Part shown: positions 12,831 to 23,872 of the stretch, piece by piece
How the letters are laid out: every line of letters starts with the position of its first letter
Numbering within the stretch: the first letter of the stretch is position 1
NCBI RefSeq assembly: GCF_051106095.1
Contig: NC_135789.1
Location: 21,509,764-21,573,763 of the forward strand
Length of the DNA stretch: 64,000 nucleotides
Direction: 5' to 3'
Source: Pogona vitticeps
Taxonomy: Eukaryota; Chordata; Lepidosauria; Squamata; Agamidae
Position numbers and translations under genes: made by a program
The notes under the pieces: model-generated
What the model saw: only the letters and a program-made list of their open reading frames with translations
Told to the model about the DNA's origin: nothing
Database searches by the model: none

Positions 12831-15800
12831 ATGCCCTTGACTCGAAGCCAAGTAGCAGACATGAGTGAAGTGAAAGACCCCCAGATTGACCAAGGTTCTG
12901 AGGATGAATTTGGCTCAGTGCAAGGTGACAGCACAGGAGAGCAGAACCCAGAGATCAGAAAAATACTCCTAGCCCAACAGCATGAACTGAGGGTGAGGGA
13001 AATGGAGAGGCAGGAAAGATTGGAGAGAGAGAGAATGGAAATGGAGAGGGAGAGAGAGAAAATTGCTCTGGAAAAAGAAAGAATGGTGTTTGAATTAAGA
13101 AAACTGGAACTGATGAACCAGAACAATAATAACAATAGGGATTCTGAGGGAGGCCAATTGTCTAAAGCTGACCTGAAGAAATTCCCTGTGTACCACAAGG
13201 GAGATTGTCCTGAGGTGTTCTTTTCCTTAGTGGAAAGAGCGTTTGTGGACTTCTCAGTGAGGGAAACTGAGAAGATGACCATCATGCGATCTTTAATCAG
13301 TGGTAGCCTGGCTGAGGTTTATGCCGAGATGCCTGAGGAACTGATGAAAGATTTTGCAGAGTTTAAAAAACTGGTGTTTGCCAGACATGGGATAAATGCA
13401 GAGCAGCTGAGACAAAGATTCAGGTCCCTCACCAAAAAACCAGAACAGACTTTTACCCAAGTGGGGGCCCAATTGGTGAGGCTGCTTGAGAAATGGCTAT
13501 CGCAGGAAGGGACAGAGACCTATGAGCAGCTTAAAGATTTGATAGCGCTGGAACAGTTCTATTCAGTCCTGCATGGGGAATTGAAATTCCAGGTGAGGGA
13601 AAGGAAACCGAGGTCTGTGGCAGAAGCCTCAGAGATCGCAGATTTTATTTCCCAAATAAGAAAGCCCTTGGGTGAGGGGAAATCTGTAGGTAAACCCAAA
13701 GAAACCTACAGCAAGTACTCTCAGGGACCAGGGAAAAGCCAGCAAGGGGGAGGGGCCCATGGTGAAGGGAAGCCCTCAGACATGAAACCAAGACCTCAGA
13801 TTTTGGAGGGAAAACCAAAACAAGATGAGAGAGAATCAAAATACACCAGAAAATGTTATTTCTGTCAGGGAAAGGGTCATCTAATCTCAGAGTGTGAGAA
13901 ATTAAAGCAGCTAAAAGGAATGGTGCCTCAGGAGTCTAGTGGAACCAAGCCAAAAGCTGTGTTCTGTGTCCAGAAAGAGCAAGGCTCAGTGTCACTGAGG
14001 GAGCCTGTTGCCATGGCTACTCAGTCTGGAACAGCTACCGCTGCTGATCAGGCTGAGGAAAATGGTCCTCTTATAGAGGTAAAGCGCTGCTTGCTGGTGA
14101 AAACAGATTCTCAGTTGTTTGAGACAGCAGGGGTGGACGTAGGAATACTTGACCGTCAGTATAGGGGGCTGCGGGACACTTGTTCCCAGGTAACCCTGTG
14201 CCATCCAGATATTATTCCTAGGGAGTTTATAATCCCAAATGAGAGCATGAAGGTGGCAGGGATTGAGGGGCAGGTAATCTCTCTGCCAGTAGCAGAGGTA
14301 CCTGTCAACTTTCAAGGCTGGAGGGGAGTTTGGCGGCTAGCGATTTCATCGACTCTGCCAGCAGCCGTGCTCGTGGGAAATGACCTGGCTGAACATGTGA
14401 AACGGGTGCTAGTGATTACACGCTCACAAGCCACCACGGGGACAGTTCAAGGGGGTAATGATGAGCCAGAGACGGAAGCAGAGGGGAGTTCAGAAGCTGT
14501 GGTGGAAACCTTAACCACAGACAGCAGATTTGGACAGGAGCAAAAGGCAGACGCCACTCTCCAAAAGTGTTTTGAACAGGTGACTGACGCCCAGCTAACA
14601 CCTGAAACCCCAGTGAGATTTCTGGAGAAAAAGGGGATTTTATATAGAGAGACCCTGAGGAATATCTCAAAAGGGGGAGATGGGATCAGAAGTCAGCTGG
14701 TGGTACCTGAAAAGTATCGCCCCATGATCTTACAAAGGGGTCACTCTGACATGTCTGCTGCACACTTAGGGGTGAAAGGGCCCCTTGATTTGATCAAACA
14801 AAATTGGGAGCAGATCACCCAGGATGACCCACAAGACGTTGTGACTTACATAGACACCTTGATGAATGACCTAAGGAGAAATCTAGAGCTGGCAGCAGAA
14901 AACCTGCAAGCTCAGAAGGTCAGACAGAAAACATGGTATGACCACAAAGCTAGAGAGAGGCACTTTGACCCAGGGGAGGAAGTGCTTTGGCTTAGGCCCT
15001 GCAGAGAGAATAAACTGCAGCTCAAATGGGCAGGACCATATAGGGTCATTTCCAAGATGTCAGACCTGAACTACCTAATAGAGCAGGAGGAGAACCAAGC
15101 AAGGAGGGTGGTTCATGTGAATGCCCTAAAACCCTACTACAGAGGGGAACAGAGGGTTTTATTCGCGATAAAAGCAGCTGAGAGTGAGGAAGCTGAATTA
15201 CCCTTCTGGGAGGGTAGAGGGGAAGTAAAATACAACCCAGAGGAGGTAAAGATCAGTCCTGCACTCACCCAAGACCAGCAGCAAGAACTAAAAATGCTGC
15301 TTAGTAAATATCAACAGGTGTTTTCCAACAAGCCGGGGATAGTGAAGGGAGTGATGCATCGGATCCACACAGGGGATGCACCCCCGCAGGCAGTATCCCC
15401 ATACCGAGTAACGGGACCCTATAGGGACAAGGTGCGGAAGGAGCTGGACGAGATGCTGAGGGAGAACATAATCGTCCCCTCTTCTAGTCCTTGGTCCTCT
15501 CCGATAGTCCTTGTGGACAAGCCTGATGGGAGCATTAGGTTTTGTGTCGATTACAGGAAATTAAACCGTGTAACCACTCCTGATGCCTACCCAATGCCCA
15601 GGCTAGACAACCTGATTGAAACCATAGGGGGTTGTCGGTTCATCTCATCATTGGACCTGGTAAAGGGATATTGGCAATTAAGAATTGATCCCAGGGATCA
15701 AGAAAAGACTGCCTTTTGCAGCCCTTTTGGTCTCTATGAGTTTCGAGTCCTGAGCTTTGGTCTCAGAAATGCACCAGCCACATTCCAAAGGCTGATGGAC

Positions 15801-16649
15801 CAGACCTTGGCAGGGCTCAGTGACTTTACAGTGGCCTACATTGACGACATAGGGATCTTCAGTAATACCTGGGAAGATCACCTGATACACCTGGAGTTAG
15901 TGCTGCAGAGGTTAAGTGCAGCAGGGCTAACAGTAAAGGCCAGCAAGTGTCAGCTGGGTAGCCCAGAAATAAAATACTTAGGTCACATGGTAGGGGGAGG
16001 AATGATAAAACCCCTGGAGGCCAAAATAGAAGCAGTTCGTGATTGGCCTAGACCCAACACCAAGAAAAAAGTCAAATCATTTCTTGGGTTGGTGGGCTAC
16101 TACAGAAAGTTCATCCCGAGGTTTAGCGAGATTGCGGCTCCGCTGACCGATCTGACGAGGAAGAAGGCTGATGACCGCATCCTGTGGACCAGCGACTGTG
16201 AGGCGGCGTTCCAGAGGTTGAAGGAGGCGTTAATCAACTATCCTGTCCTGCGTGCTCCAGACTTCGACCGGGAGTTCATCATCTACACCGATGCGTCTAA
16301 CAGCGGGGTAGGAGCAGTTCTGTGCCAGGAGGATGAGAATGGTGACCAGCATCCAGTGTCCTACCTGAGTAGGAAACTTCAAAAAGGTGAGAGACATTTG
16401 GCAACCGTGGAGAAGGAGTGTTTGGCCATAGTCTACGCGATCCAGAAGGCCAAGCCTTACATCTGGGGAAGACATTTTGTTCTGTGTACTGACCATTCAC
16501 CATTGCAATGGTTAAAGACAATGAAAACCCACAATAGCAAACTTATGAGGTGGGCTTTAAACCTACAGGACTATGACTTTGAAGTGAAGGTGGTCAGAGG
16601 GTCAGTGAACTGTGTTGCTGACGCCTTATCAAGAAGACCTGAAGATTGA
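12831..16649 (+). pseudogene. gag-pol coding region of the inner Gmr1-like element
   Basis: Long frame with the same coiled-coil start, SCAN-like capsid and zinc knuckle as the outer copy, then RT (YIDDIGIF) and RNase H (IIYTDASNSGVGAVLCQED, followed by ADALSRRPED at the end). Compared with the outer copy it is a shorter, defective relative. Treated as a fossil. Confidence 0.9.
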
Positions 16650-16909
16650 AGACGGCGAAAGAACATGGACTATATGTGTATATAATGATGACAAAAAGTA
16701 AAATGTACCTGGTTTAGAATTTGGTTTGTAAGAATAAAGGTAAATTGATGTAATGTATAAGGTAAATGTTTAAATGCCTATTTGCTATGCTTAACTTAGA
16801 ATGTAAGTATGAGTAAGTATAATATGGTATGTATAACTGTTGTTGTGTATTTTATCAAGGTTGTTTTTTGGTGAAAAGCACGTTAGCTTTCCCCCTACAA
16901 AACAACTTA

Positions 16910-16922
16910 TAAAGAGGGGAGG
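16910..16922 (+). other. polypurine tract of the inner element
   Basis: AAAGAGGGGAGG immediately before the 3' LTR; the matching tract of the outer element is at about 18284-18295. Confidence 0.7.
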
Positions 16923-17465
16923 TGTTACATACAGCACTGATGTTACCTGTCTGTCATGGGTTTGGAGGGAAAGTTCCATCCTATGGGGAGTGGAAGGCGG
17001 GACATCAGGAGGAGGGGCTGTACTGTATATAAATGTGAAACCTGTGTGGTGAGTGGGAGATGCTGAGACAGACGCTGAGAGACACTGGGGTGTGACGAAG
17101 CAGCAGCTGGGAAGAAGGAGCTGTTGTGGGAGTCTGTGTGTCAGACAGGGTACTACTGTGTGTCAGAGTACCAACCTGATAGGTTCAGGTGTCTGTTGGT
17201 TAGCCAGAACTGATAGGTTCAGGGTCTGTGCTTCAAGTTAAGGGTTCTGTGTGAACCAAACTGTATGCTTGTATGAGTGAGAATAAGCCACGTTACTTTA
17301 TCCTATTCACCTGATTGTTTTATTTTCCCTGAGTGTATTTAAATAAACCTTATTCTTTATTTGTTTGAAAATCCATCCCTGGTCTGTGTGACTTCTTATA
17401 GGGAATGGTTGGTGGCAGCTTAGTGTAACTGTGTGACATATCCCAGTAGGTCTGGGTTTGTCACA
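16923..17465 (+). repeat. 3' LTR of the inner Gmr1-like element
   Basis: Pairs with 11851-12393. Followed directly by the GTGGG target duplication and the resumed outer element. Confidence 0.95.
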
Positions 17466-17470
17466 GTGGG

Positions 17471-18023
17471 CTACTACAGAAAGTTCATCCCGAGGTTTAG
17501 CGAGATTGCGGCTCCGCTGACCGATCTGACGAGGAAGAAGGCTGATGACCGCATCCCGTGGACCAGCGACTGTGAGGCGGCGTTCCAGAGGTTGAAGGAG
17601 GCGTTAATCAACTATCCAGTCCTGCGTGCTCCAGACTTCGACCGGGAGTTCATCATCTACACAGATGCGTCTAACAGCGGGGTAGGAGCAGTTCTGTGCC
17701 AGGAGGATGAGAATGGTGACCAACATCCAGTGTCCTACCTGAGTAGGAAACTTCAAAAAGGTGAGAGACATTTGGCAACCGTGGAGAAGGAGTGTTTGGC
17801 CATAGTCTACGCGATCCAGAAGGCCAAGCCTTACATCTGGGGAAGACATTTTATTCTGTGTACTGACCATTCACCATTGCAATGGTTAAAGACAATGAAA
17901 ACCCACAATAGCAAACTTATGAGGTGGGCTTTAAACCTACAGGACTATGACTTTGAAGTGAAGGTGGTCAGAGGGTCAGTGAACTGTGTTGCTGACGCCT
18001 TATCAAGAAGACCTGAAGAATGA
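17471..18023 (+). pseudogene. RNase H part of the outer Gmr1-like element
   Basis: Continues the outer element right of the inner insertion: YYRKFIPRFSEIAAPLTDLT, then the RNase H DASNSGVGAV segment, ending near ADALSRRPEE. It is followed by a short AT-rich 3' leader and a polypurine tract before the 3' LTR. Confidence 0.9.
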
Positions 18024-18295
18024 AGACGGCGAAAGAACATGGACTATGTGTATATAATGATGAAAAAAGTAAATGTACCTGGTTTTGAATTTGGTTTGTA
18101 TGAATAAAGGTAAATTGATGTAATGTATATGGTAAATGTTTAAATGCCTAAATGGTAAATGTTTAACTTAGAATGTAAGTATAAGTAAGTATAATATGGT
18201 ATGTATAACTGTTGTTGTGTGTTTTATACAGGTTGTTTTTTTGGTGAAAAGCACGTTAGCTTTCCCCCTACAAAACAACTTATAAAGAGGGGAGG

Positions 18296-18829
18296 TGTTA
18301 CATACAGCACTGATGTTACCTGTCTGTCATGGGTTTGGAGGGAAAGTTCCATCCTATGGGGAGTGGAAGGCGGGACATCAGGAGGAGGGGCTGTACTGTA
18401 TAAATATGTGATGCCTGTGTGGTGAAAGAGGAGACACTGAGAGACTCTGGGATGTGACGAAGCAGCAGCTGGGAAGAAGAAGCTGTTGTGGGAGTCTGTG
18501 TGTCAGACAGGGTACTTCTGTGTGTCAGAGTACCAACCTGATAGGTTCAGGTGTCTGTTGGTTAGCCAGAACTGATAGGTTCAGGGTCTGTGCTTCAAGT
18601 TAAGGGTTCTGGGTGAACCAAACTGTATGCTTGTATGAGTGAGAATAAGCCACGTTACTTTATCTTATTCACCTGATTGTTTATTTTTCCCTGTGTGTAT
18701 TTAAAATAAACCTTATTCTTTTTATTGTTTAAAAATCCATCCCTGGTCTGTGTGACTTCTTAAAGGGAATGGTTGGTGGCAGCTTAGTGTAACTGTGTGA
18801 CATATCCCAGTAGGTCTGGGTTTGTCACA
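18296..18829 (+). repeat. 3' LTR of the outer Gmr1-like element
   Basis: Reads as identical to 6927-7460 over 534 bp. Followed by ATAAG and the rest of MITE-5 copy C. Confidence 0.95.
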
Positions 18830-18985
18830 ATAAGCCCTACCCCAAAAATAAGCCCTCGTTAAGTGAAAGCCCACCCATCATCCTTATGAGGCAACCAGGA
18901 GAAGATGACAGGACTGCATTTGAATCCATGTAGATGGTTGTACATGAAAAAAAAAAACATCCCCTGAAAATAAGCCCTGCTGCAT
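18830..18985 (-). mobile_element. MITE-5 copy C, right part
   Basis: ATAAGCCCTACCCCAAAAATAAGCCC continues the MITE seen at 6852. The order of sub-motifs matches the reverse complement of 27160-27890. Its far end is missing or diverged. Confidence 0.75.
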
Positions 18986-18996
18986 TTTCTGTGGCA

Positions 18997-19002
<6 letters not shown>

Positions 19003-19038
<36 letters not shown>

Positions 19039-19106
19039 CAGTCAATCAATCAATCAATCAGTCAGTCAGTCAGTCAGTCAGTCAGTCAGTCAGTCTGTCT
19101 GTCTAT

Positions 19107-19145
<39 letters not shown>

Positions 19146-19147
19146 CC
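19003..19147. repeat. compound microsatellite (TC)n-(AATC/GTCA)n-(TGCC)n
   Basis: Three adjoining simple repeats in sequence order; it ends only 22 bp from the exon at 19169. Confidence 0.95.
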
Positions 19148-19168
19148 CGACCCCCTCCCCTTCCTCAC

Positions 19169-19289
19169 CTGTGTTAATAAGGACTCCAGTCCATGGGCTC
19201 CTCCTCTGGATAGGAAGAAGGAGCCCAATCCATGGCCTCCTCCATTACCGACGGGCACCATTCCATCGGCTCCTCCGCGCTGGGGGCAG
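19169..19289 (-). CDS. unrecognised gene family copy I, last coding exon (acidic E-x-M-x-W-x-P repeats)
   Basis: On the minus strand it follows a good acceptor (TTCTTTCTCTCACAG) and ends at a donor (GTGAGG) 5 bp after a TAA (19174-19176). In the frame entered at phase 1 it encodes SAEEPMEWCPS, then MEEAMDWAPS, then PEEEPMDWSPY and stop: three diverged repeats of an acidic E/D-E-x-M-x-W-x-P unit. The exon at 35159-35267 is the same exon of another copy, with the same frame, repeats and stop position although the bases differ. The donor after the stop means a 3' UTR intron or an alternative exon. No known family was recognised. Confidence 0.6.
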
Positions 19290-19633
19290 CTGTGAGAGAA
19301 AGAAGAGTATAAGTTCGACCACTGGAAACCGACTAGATAACCGACAGCCCTATTGTGATCATTTGGGCCCATGGGATCCCTCAGGGGCCAATTCTTCCCC
19401 CCCATTCCAGCCTCACAGGATTGGGACTGTGGATCATGAGGGGGCACAATGAGAGTGGGGTCTGCCACCCCCACTTGGCCCATTCCCACTCGGGCACCGA
19501 CACACAAGCGTGCCCCCTCCACTCTCGCTCGTGGGACTGCCAAAGGCAGAGAAGGTCCCTGGCCAAGCCTCTAGGGCGCCCCACAGCCCTCCCTCCCATC
19601 TGGAACGACGGGGCTGGGAGAACAGAGACTCAC

Positions 19634-19714
19634 CAGGCAGCCATCCTGGCTGGGCAGGGAACCCAACCAGGTAGAACCTGAGGATGCACCTGCCGGGAGA
19701 CCCACTGCCTCCAC
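19634..19714 (-). CDS. unrecognised gene family copy I, exon B
   Basis: 81 bp, with AG before and GTGAGT after. It aligns base for base with 35612-35692. Two frames are open. The one consistent with the neighbours' splice phases (in phase 1, out phase 1) is Gly/Pro-rich (GGSGSPGRCIL...GFPAQPGW). The competing frame begins VEAVGLPAGASSG, so the coding frame is argued, not proven. Confidence 0.4.
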
Positions 19715-19814
19715 CTTCTCAGAAGCCCCAAATGGCGGTGGCTGCCCTCCCGCCCCACAGCCTGGGAGGAGGGAGACCACCCCCGACTCCTGGCCCCCCT
19801 GCCCAAGGCCCCAC

Positions 19815-19906
19815 CTGGAGGAGCCGATGGAGCCTAGCTCGAGGCGAAGATGGATGGAGCCACCAGGGACCCGTTGGCTTTCCTTTTGCACACTGGCGCA
19901 TTCACC
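19815..19906 (-). pseudogene. unrecognised gene family copy I, exon A with in-frame stop
   Basis: The acceptor CCCATTTCTGCAG and donor GTGGGG match the copy II exon at 35742-35836. The frame reads VNAPVCKRKANGSLVAPSI, aligned to EKAAPCKRKASGRPVAPAS of copy II. In copy I a TAG (19834-19836) replaces the codon that is CAG in copy II, and the exon is 3 bp shorter. Copy I is therefore probably a pseudogene, unless exon A is skipped. With the BovB insertion in the next intron, it looks like the older, decaying copy. Confidence 0.5.
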
Positions 19907-19949
19907 CTGCAGAAATGGGGAGAAGTGGGGTGGGGGGAGATACCATAGC

Positions 19950-22392
19950 GAGTCACGAGATAAAAGGAACATGAAGTACGTTTGGCCTTGGAGTTCAAAA
20001 TGAAGCAGGGCAAAGGGTAGTAGAGTTTTGTCAAGAGAACAAGCTGGTCATCACAAACAGTCTTTTCCAACAACACAAGAGGCGATTCTGCACATGGACA
20101 TCACCAGATGGGCAATACCGAAATCAGATCGGTTATGTTCTCTGCAGGCAAAGATGGAGAAGCTCTATACAGTCAGCAAAAACAAGACCTGGAGCTGATT
20201 GTGGTTGTGATCATCAGCTTCTTATATCAAAATTCAAGCTTAAACTGAAGAAAGAAGGAATAACCACTGGGCGAGTCAGGTATAATCTGAACAAAATCCC
20301 TTATAATTACACAGTGGAAGTGAAGAACAGATTTAAGGAAGTAGGCTTGGCGAACAGAGTGCCTGAAGAACTATGGACGGAGGCTTGTAATATTATACAG
20401 GAGGCAGCAACAAAAACAATCTGAAAGAAAAGGAATTGCAAGAAAGCAAAGTGGCTGCCCAACGAGGCCTTACAAATAGCACAGAAGAGAAGGGAAACCA
20501 AATGCAAGGGAGATAGGGAAAGTTACAGAAAATTGAATGCAGACTTCCAAAGAATAGCAAGGAGAGACAAGAGGGCCTTCTTAAATGAACAGTGTAAAGA
20601 AACAGAGGAAAAGAATAGAAAGGGAAAAACCAGAGTTCTGTTCAAGAAAATTGGAGATAGTAAATGAACATTTTGTGCAAAGATGGACATGATAAAGGAC
20701 AAAAATGAAAGGGACCTAACAGAAGCAGAAGTCATCAAAATGAGGTGGCAAGAATACACAGCGGAATTATACGAGAAATATCTGGATGTCCTGGACAGCC
20801 CAGATAGTGTGGTTGCTGACCTTGAGCCAGACATCCTGGAGAGTGAAGTCAAGTGGGCCTTAGAAAGCCTGGCTAACAACAAGGCCAGTGGAGGTGATGG
20901 CATTCCAGTTGAACTATATAAAATGTTAAAAGATGACGCTGTTAATGTGTAGCCTGCATAATTAACTTGTAAACCGCCCAGAGAGTGCTTGAAGCGCTAT
21001 GGGGCGCTATATAAACAGCACGCTTTGCTTTGCTTTGCTTTAAGGTGCTACGTTCAATATGCCAGCAAGTTTCGAAAAGTCAGCAGTGGCCAGAGGATCC
21101 CAATCCCAAAGAAGGGCGGTCCCAAAGAATGCTCCAACTACCGTACAATTGCACTCATTTCAGACACTGGCAAGGTTATACTCAAAATCCTCCAAGGAAG
21201 GCTTCAGCAGTATGTGGACCGAGAACTCCCAGAAGTACAAGCTGGATTTCAAAGAGGCAGAGGAACTAGGGACCAAATTGCTAACATGCGCTGGATTATG
21301 GAGAAAGCCAGAGAGTTCCAGAAAAACATCTACTTCTGCTTCATTGACTACGCAAAAGCCTTTGACTGTGTGGAGCACAACAAACTATGGCAAGTCCTTA
21401 AAGAAATGTGAGTGCCTGACCACCTTATCCATCTCCTGAGAAATCTATATGTGGGACAGGAAGCAACAGTTAGAACTGGATATGGAAAAACAGATTGGTT
21501 CAAAATTGGGAAAGGAGTACGACAAGGCTGTATATTGTCTCCTTTACATCATATGAAAGGCTGGACTGGATGAATCCCAAGCCGGAATTAAGATTTCCAG
21601 AAGAAATATCAAAATCCTCAGATTTGCAAACAATACCACCCTGATAGCAGAAAGTGAGGAGGAATTAAAGAACCTCTTAATGAGGGTGAAGGAGAGTGCA
21701 AAAAATGGTCTGAAGCTCAAAAAATTAAGATCATGGCCACTGGTCCCATCACCTCCTGGCAAACAGAAGGGGGAGATACGGAGGCAGTGACAGATTTTAC
21801 TTTCTTGAGTTCCATAATCACTGCAGATGGTGACAGCTGCCACGAAATCAAAAGATGCCTGCTTCTGGGGAGGAAAACGATGACAAACCTAGACAGCATC
21901 TTAAAAAGCAGAGACATCACCTTGCCAAAAAGGTCTGCATAATCAAAGCTATGGTTTTTTCCAGTCATGATGTATGGAAGTGAGAGCTGGACCATGAAGA
22001 TGGCTGACCGCCGAAGAGTTGATGCGTTTGAATTGTGTTGCTGGAGGAGACTCTTGAGAGTCCCTTGGCTTGCAAGGAGAACAAACCTATCCATTCTGAA
22101 GGAAATCAACCCTGAGTGCTCACTGGAAGGACAGATCCTGAAACTGAGGCTCCAATACTTTGGCCATCTAATGAGAAGGCTCACTGGAAAAGATCCAGAT
22201 GTTGGGAAAGTGTGAAGGCAAGAGGAGAAGGGGATGACAGAGGATAAGGTGGCTGGACAGAGTCATTGATGTGACCCATGTGACTTTGACCAAACTCTGG
22301 GAGGCCGTGGAAGACAGGAGGGCCTGGCATGCTTTGGTTCAGGTGGTCACAAAGTGTCGGATACGACTTAACAATGAAAGAACAACAACAAC
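19950..22392 (+). mobile_element. BovB (RTE-clade) LINE, 5'-truncated
   Basis: Starts in the endonuclease region (GGCCTTGGAGTTCAAAATGA, ACATGGACATCACCAGATGG). It contains RT pieces SNYRTIALISDTGKVILKIL and FIDYAKAFDCVEHNKLWQVL, the C-terminal YGSESWTMKMADRRRVDAFE and LLRVPWLARRTNLSILKEIN, and the standard BovB 3' end with an AACAAC tail. Many frame breaks make it dead. It lies inside the intron between exon A and the leader exon of gene-family copy I, in opposite orientation to that gene, and stretches that intron from about 0.3 kb (as in copy II) to 2.5 kb. BovB is known for horizontal transfer among vertebrates and is abundant in squamates. Confidence 0.92.
20946..21033 (+). mobile_element. 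short LINE 3' tail inserted in BovB
   Basis: TTGTAAACCGCCCAGAGAGT plus a (GCTTT)n tail interrupts BovB between the codons for DDAV and the following YASKF segment. The flanks suggest a short TTAA-type duplication. This kind of tail belongs to L2-like reptile LINEs or SINEs that share it. Confidence 0.65.
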
Positions 22393-22451
22393 GTCCCCCG
22401 ACACCCTCCCGCGCTGCCCCTAACCCCAGGAGACCAACCAGGCGACCTTAC

Positions 22452-22560
22452 CTGGCCTGGGCGTGAACGAAGATCACGGACGAGGAGCTCCATCCAATGA
22501 AGGGCAGCGCTCTTGTCGCCATTAGGAGGAAGAGGAAGAGAAATAGGCAAAAGAGGTTAG
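22452..22560 (-). CDS. unrecognised gene family copy I, leader-type exon
   Basis: Ends at a consensus donor (CAG|GTAAGG). In the phase needed by exon A it reads MATRALPFIGWSSSS, then VIFVHAQA, preceded by a Leu/Phe-rich run (LFCLFLFLFLL). The 39098-39345 exon has the same plan (hydrophobic run, ADLGRAL, then VTLLQAQA and donor), and exon P at 36146 ends VPLLHSQV at the same phase. The 5' limit is not defined; the pyrimidine-rich stretch could be either a coding leader or an acceptor tract. Confidence 0.35.
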
Positions 22561-22599
22561 AATGAGCAGAGGAGAAGGGGAAGGTGCAGGAAGTGGGTA

Positions 22600-23790
22600 A
22601 AGGCCAGGAAAAAGGAGAAAAAGAAGCCAGCGGGCAGGTAGGGTTGGCAATAATGGGCAGCCACCAAGGGTCAAGGAGAATCCCTGGAGAGAACTGGCCA
22701 ATGGGCACGGGCGGAATGCCCCAGACAACAGTGGTTGCTCCGAGCAACGGTGGAAGCCCCTTCTTGGGGGGTGGGGCTTCGCTTAGGCCCCTCCTCAGGC
22801 TGTGCACACCTGGCTGCTCTCTGGCCCTGAGCCATGCCCCTGCATGGTGGGCATGGCAGACAGGTGGGTCCCTCCCACAGCCAAAAGTAAGAGGGCCAAA
22901 GTGCACAACTCGAAATGTTCCAAAATGGTTCAAAAATGTATAGCTGCCTTGTGCTCACTTTCCTCTGATTCTTTGAAGTAATTTTTAGAAACATTTTCAT
23001 GTAAAATTTTCAGGTTTTATGCCATTCTCTCATCAATATTATGTGGTAAGGGAGTCATTTCCTGGTGTTAAGTTTTGAGTTTATTTTTTAAAAATTCCAA
23101 GGTACAATAACAGATTTGGCCACTAGGGGGAACTTAATAATGTCCCCCCCCCCTTGGCTACTACAATGCTCCGAGTTAATAACATGGGATGCAATGAATG
23201 ACTTAGTCAACAGGAGTAACCGCAGGAATAAGTGAAACCTGGCTACTGGAACATAATGACTTATGGAATAAATTTATTTTAAAATACAATATTCTGAATT
23301 TGGACTGGCCCTGGTTCACCCCACCTCTGTATATGCGGTTGGAAAGCCTGCACACTGTTTTTGACTCCTCTCAGAAAACCGTGGAGGGGAGCAGTTTCCC
23401 ACCCAGACAACCGCAGGCTTCCTTCACCCATCCTTGCAAAGGGTGGCCTGGCTGTATGGAATTGATGTTCCCCTTCTCTTCCCCGCTGGGCTCCTCTCTG
23501 ATCCCATCCTGGAAGGGTGACCTCCTTGAAGAAGGCCGCCGGCTGACCTTGATCTCTGTCTCTGCCAGTCAGCCTCCTGGGGAGGTGAGCGGCCCTGGGT
23601 TTGTGTTCTGCTTTCTTTCTTTACTAATTTGGGCCAAAAGGAAAAATGAATCAATCCAGGAAGTTCACAGAAAGCAAAGCGTTGCAGAGGCACAGCCGAT
23701 CCCCCCTCCCATTCACTCCCAATGGTTCTGTTTTAGGGTGTATAAAGGAAACCGCTCTGCCTCGGTGGGAAATTCAGCGTTTTTCTCAAG
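22600..23790. other. no recognised gene
   Basis: A GC-rich part (22640-22900) may be the 5' flank of gene-family copy I. Beyond it there is ordinary mixed sequence; a 168-residue open frame at 23300-23806 shows no known domain. Confidence 0.3.
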
Positions 23791-23794
23791 ATCG

Positions 23795-23872
23795 CAAAAA
23801 TGTTAAGAAAAAATGTTAAGAAAAATGCAAAAATGTTAAGAAAAATGTTAACAAAAATGTTAAGAAATGTTG
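23795..23872. repeat. (AAAAATGTTAAG)n minisatellite
   Basis: Five or six imperfect units of about 12 bp. Confidence 0.85.

Larger units (their letters stand above)
11851..17465 (+). mobile_element. inner Gmr1-like LTR retrotransposon, inserted in the outer one
   Basis: Two 543-bp LTRs (11851-12393, 16923-17465) that differ at about one base by eye, with a 5-bp target duplication GTGGG (11846-11850, 17466-17470). A polypurine tract (AAAGAGGGGAGG) precedes the 3' LTR. The internal part is very similar to the outer element and carries gag, RT and RNase H segments. It looks nearly whole, with about one internal loss. Its LTR belongs to a slightly different subfamily from the outer one in the segment after the TATA box. 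Confidence 0.92.
6927..18829 (+). mobile_element. outer Gmr1-like Ty3/gypsy LTR retrotransposon, split by a nested copy
   Basis: Flanked by two 534-bp LTRs (6927-7460, 18296-18829) that read as identical, and by a 5-bp target duplication ATAAG (6922-6926, 18830-18834). Domain order is gag, integrase, reverse transcriptase, RNase H. Integrase before RT is the hallmark of the Gmr1 group. Its gag has the SCAN-like capsid fold signature (see the coding entry). The coding part is interrupted by a second element (11851-17465). It is a fossil copy apart from that insertion; the identical LTRs imply a very recent origin. Confidence 0.92.
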
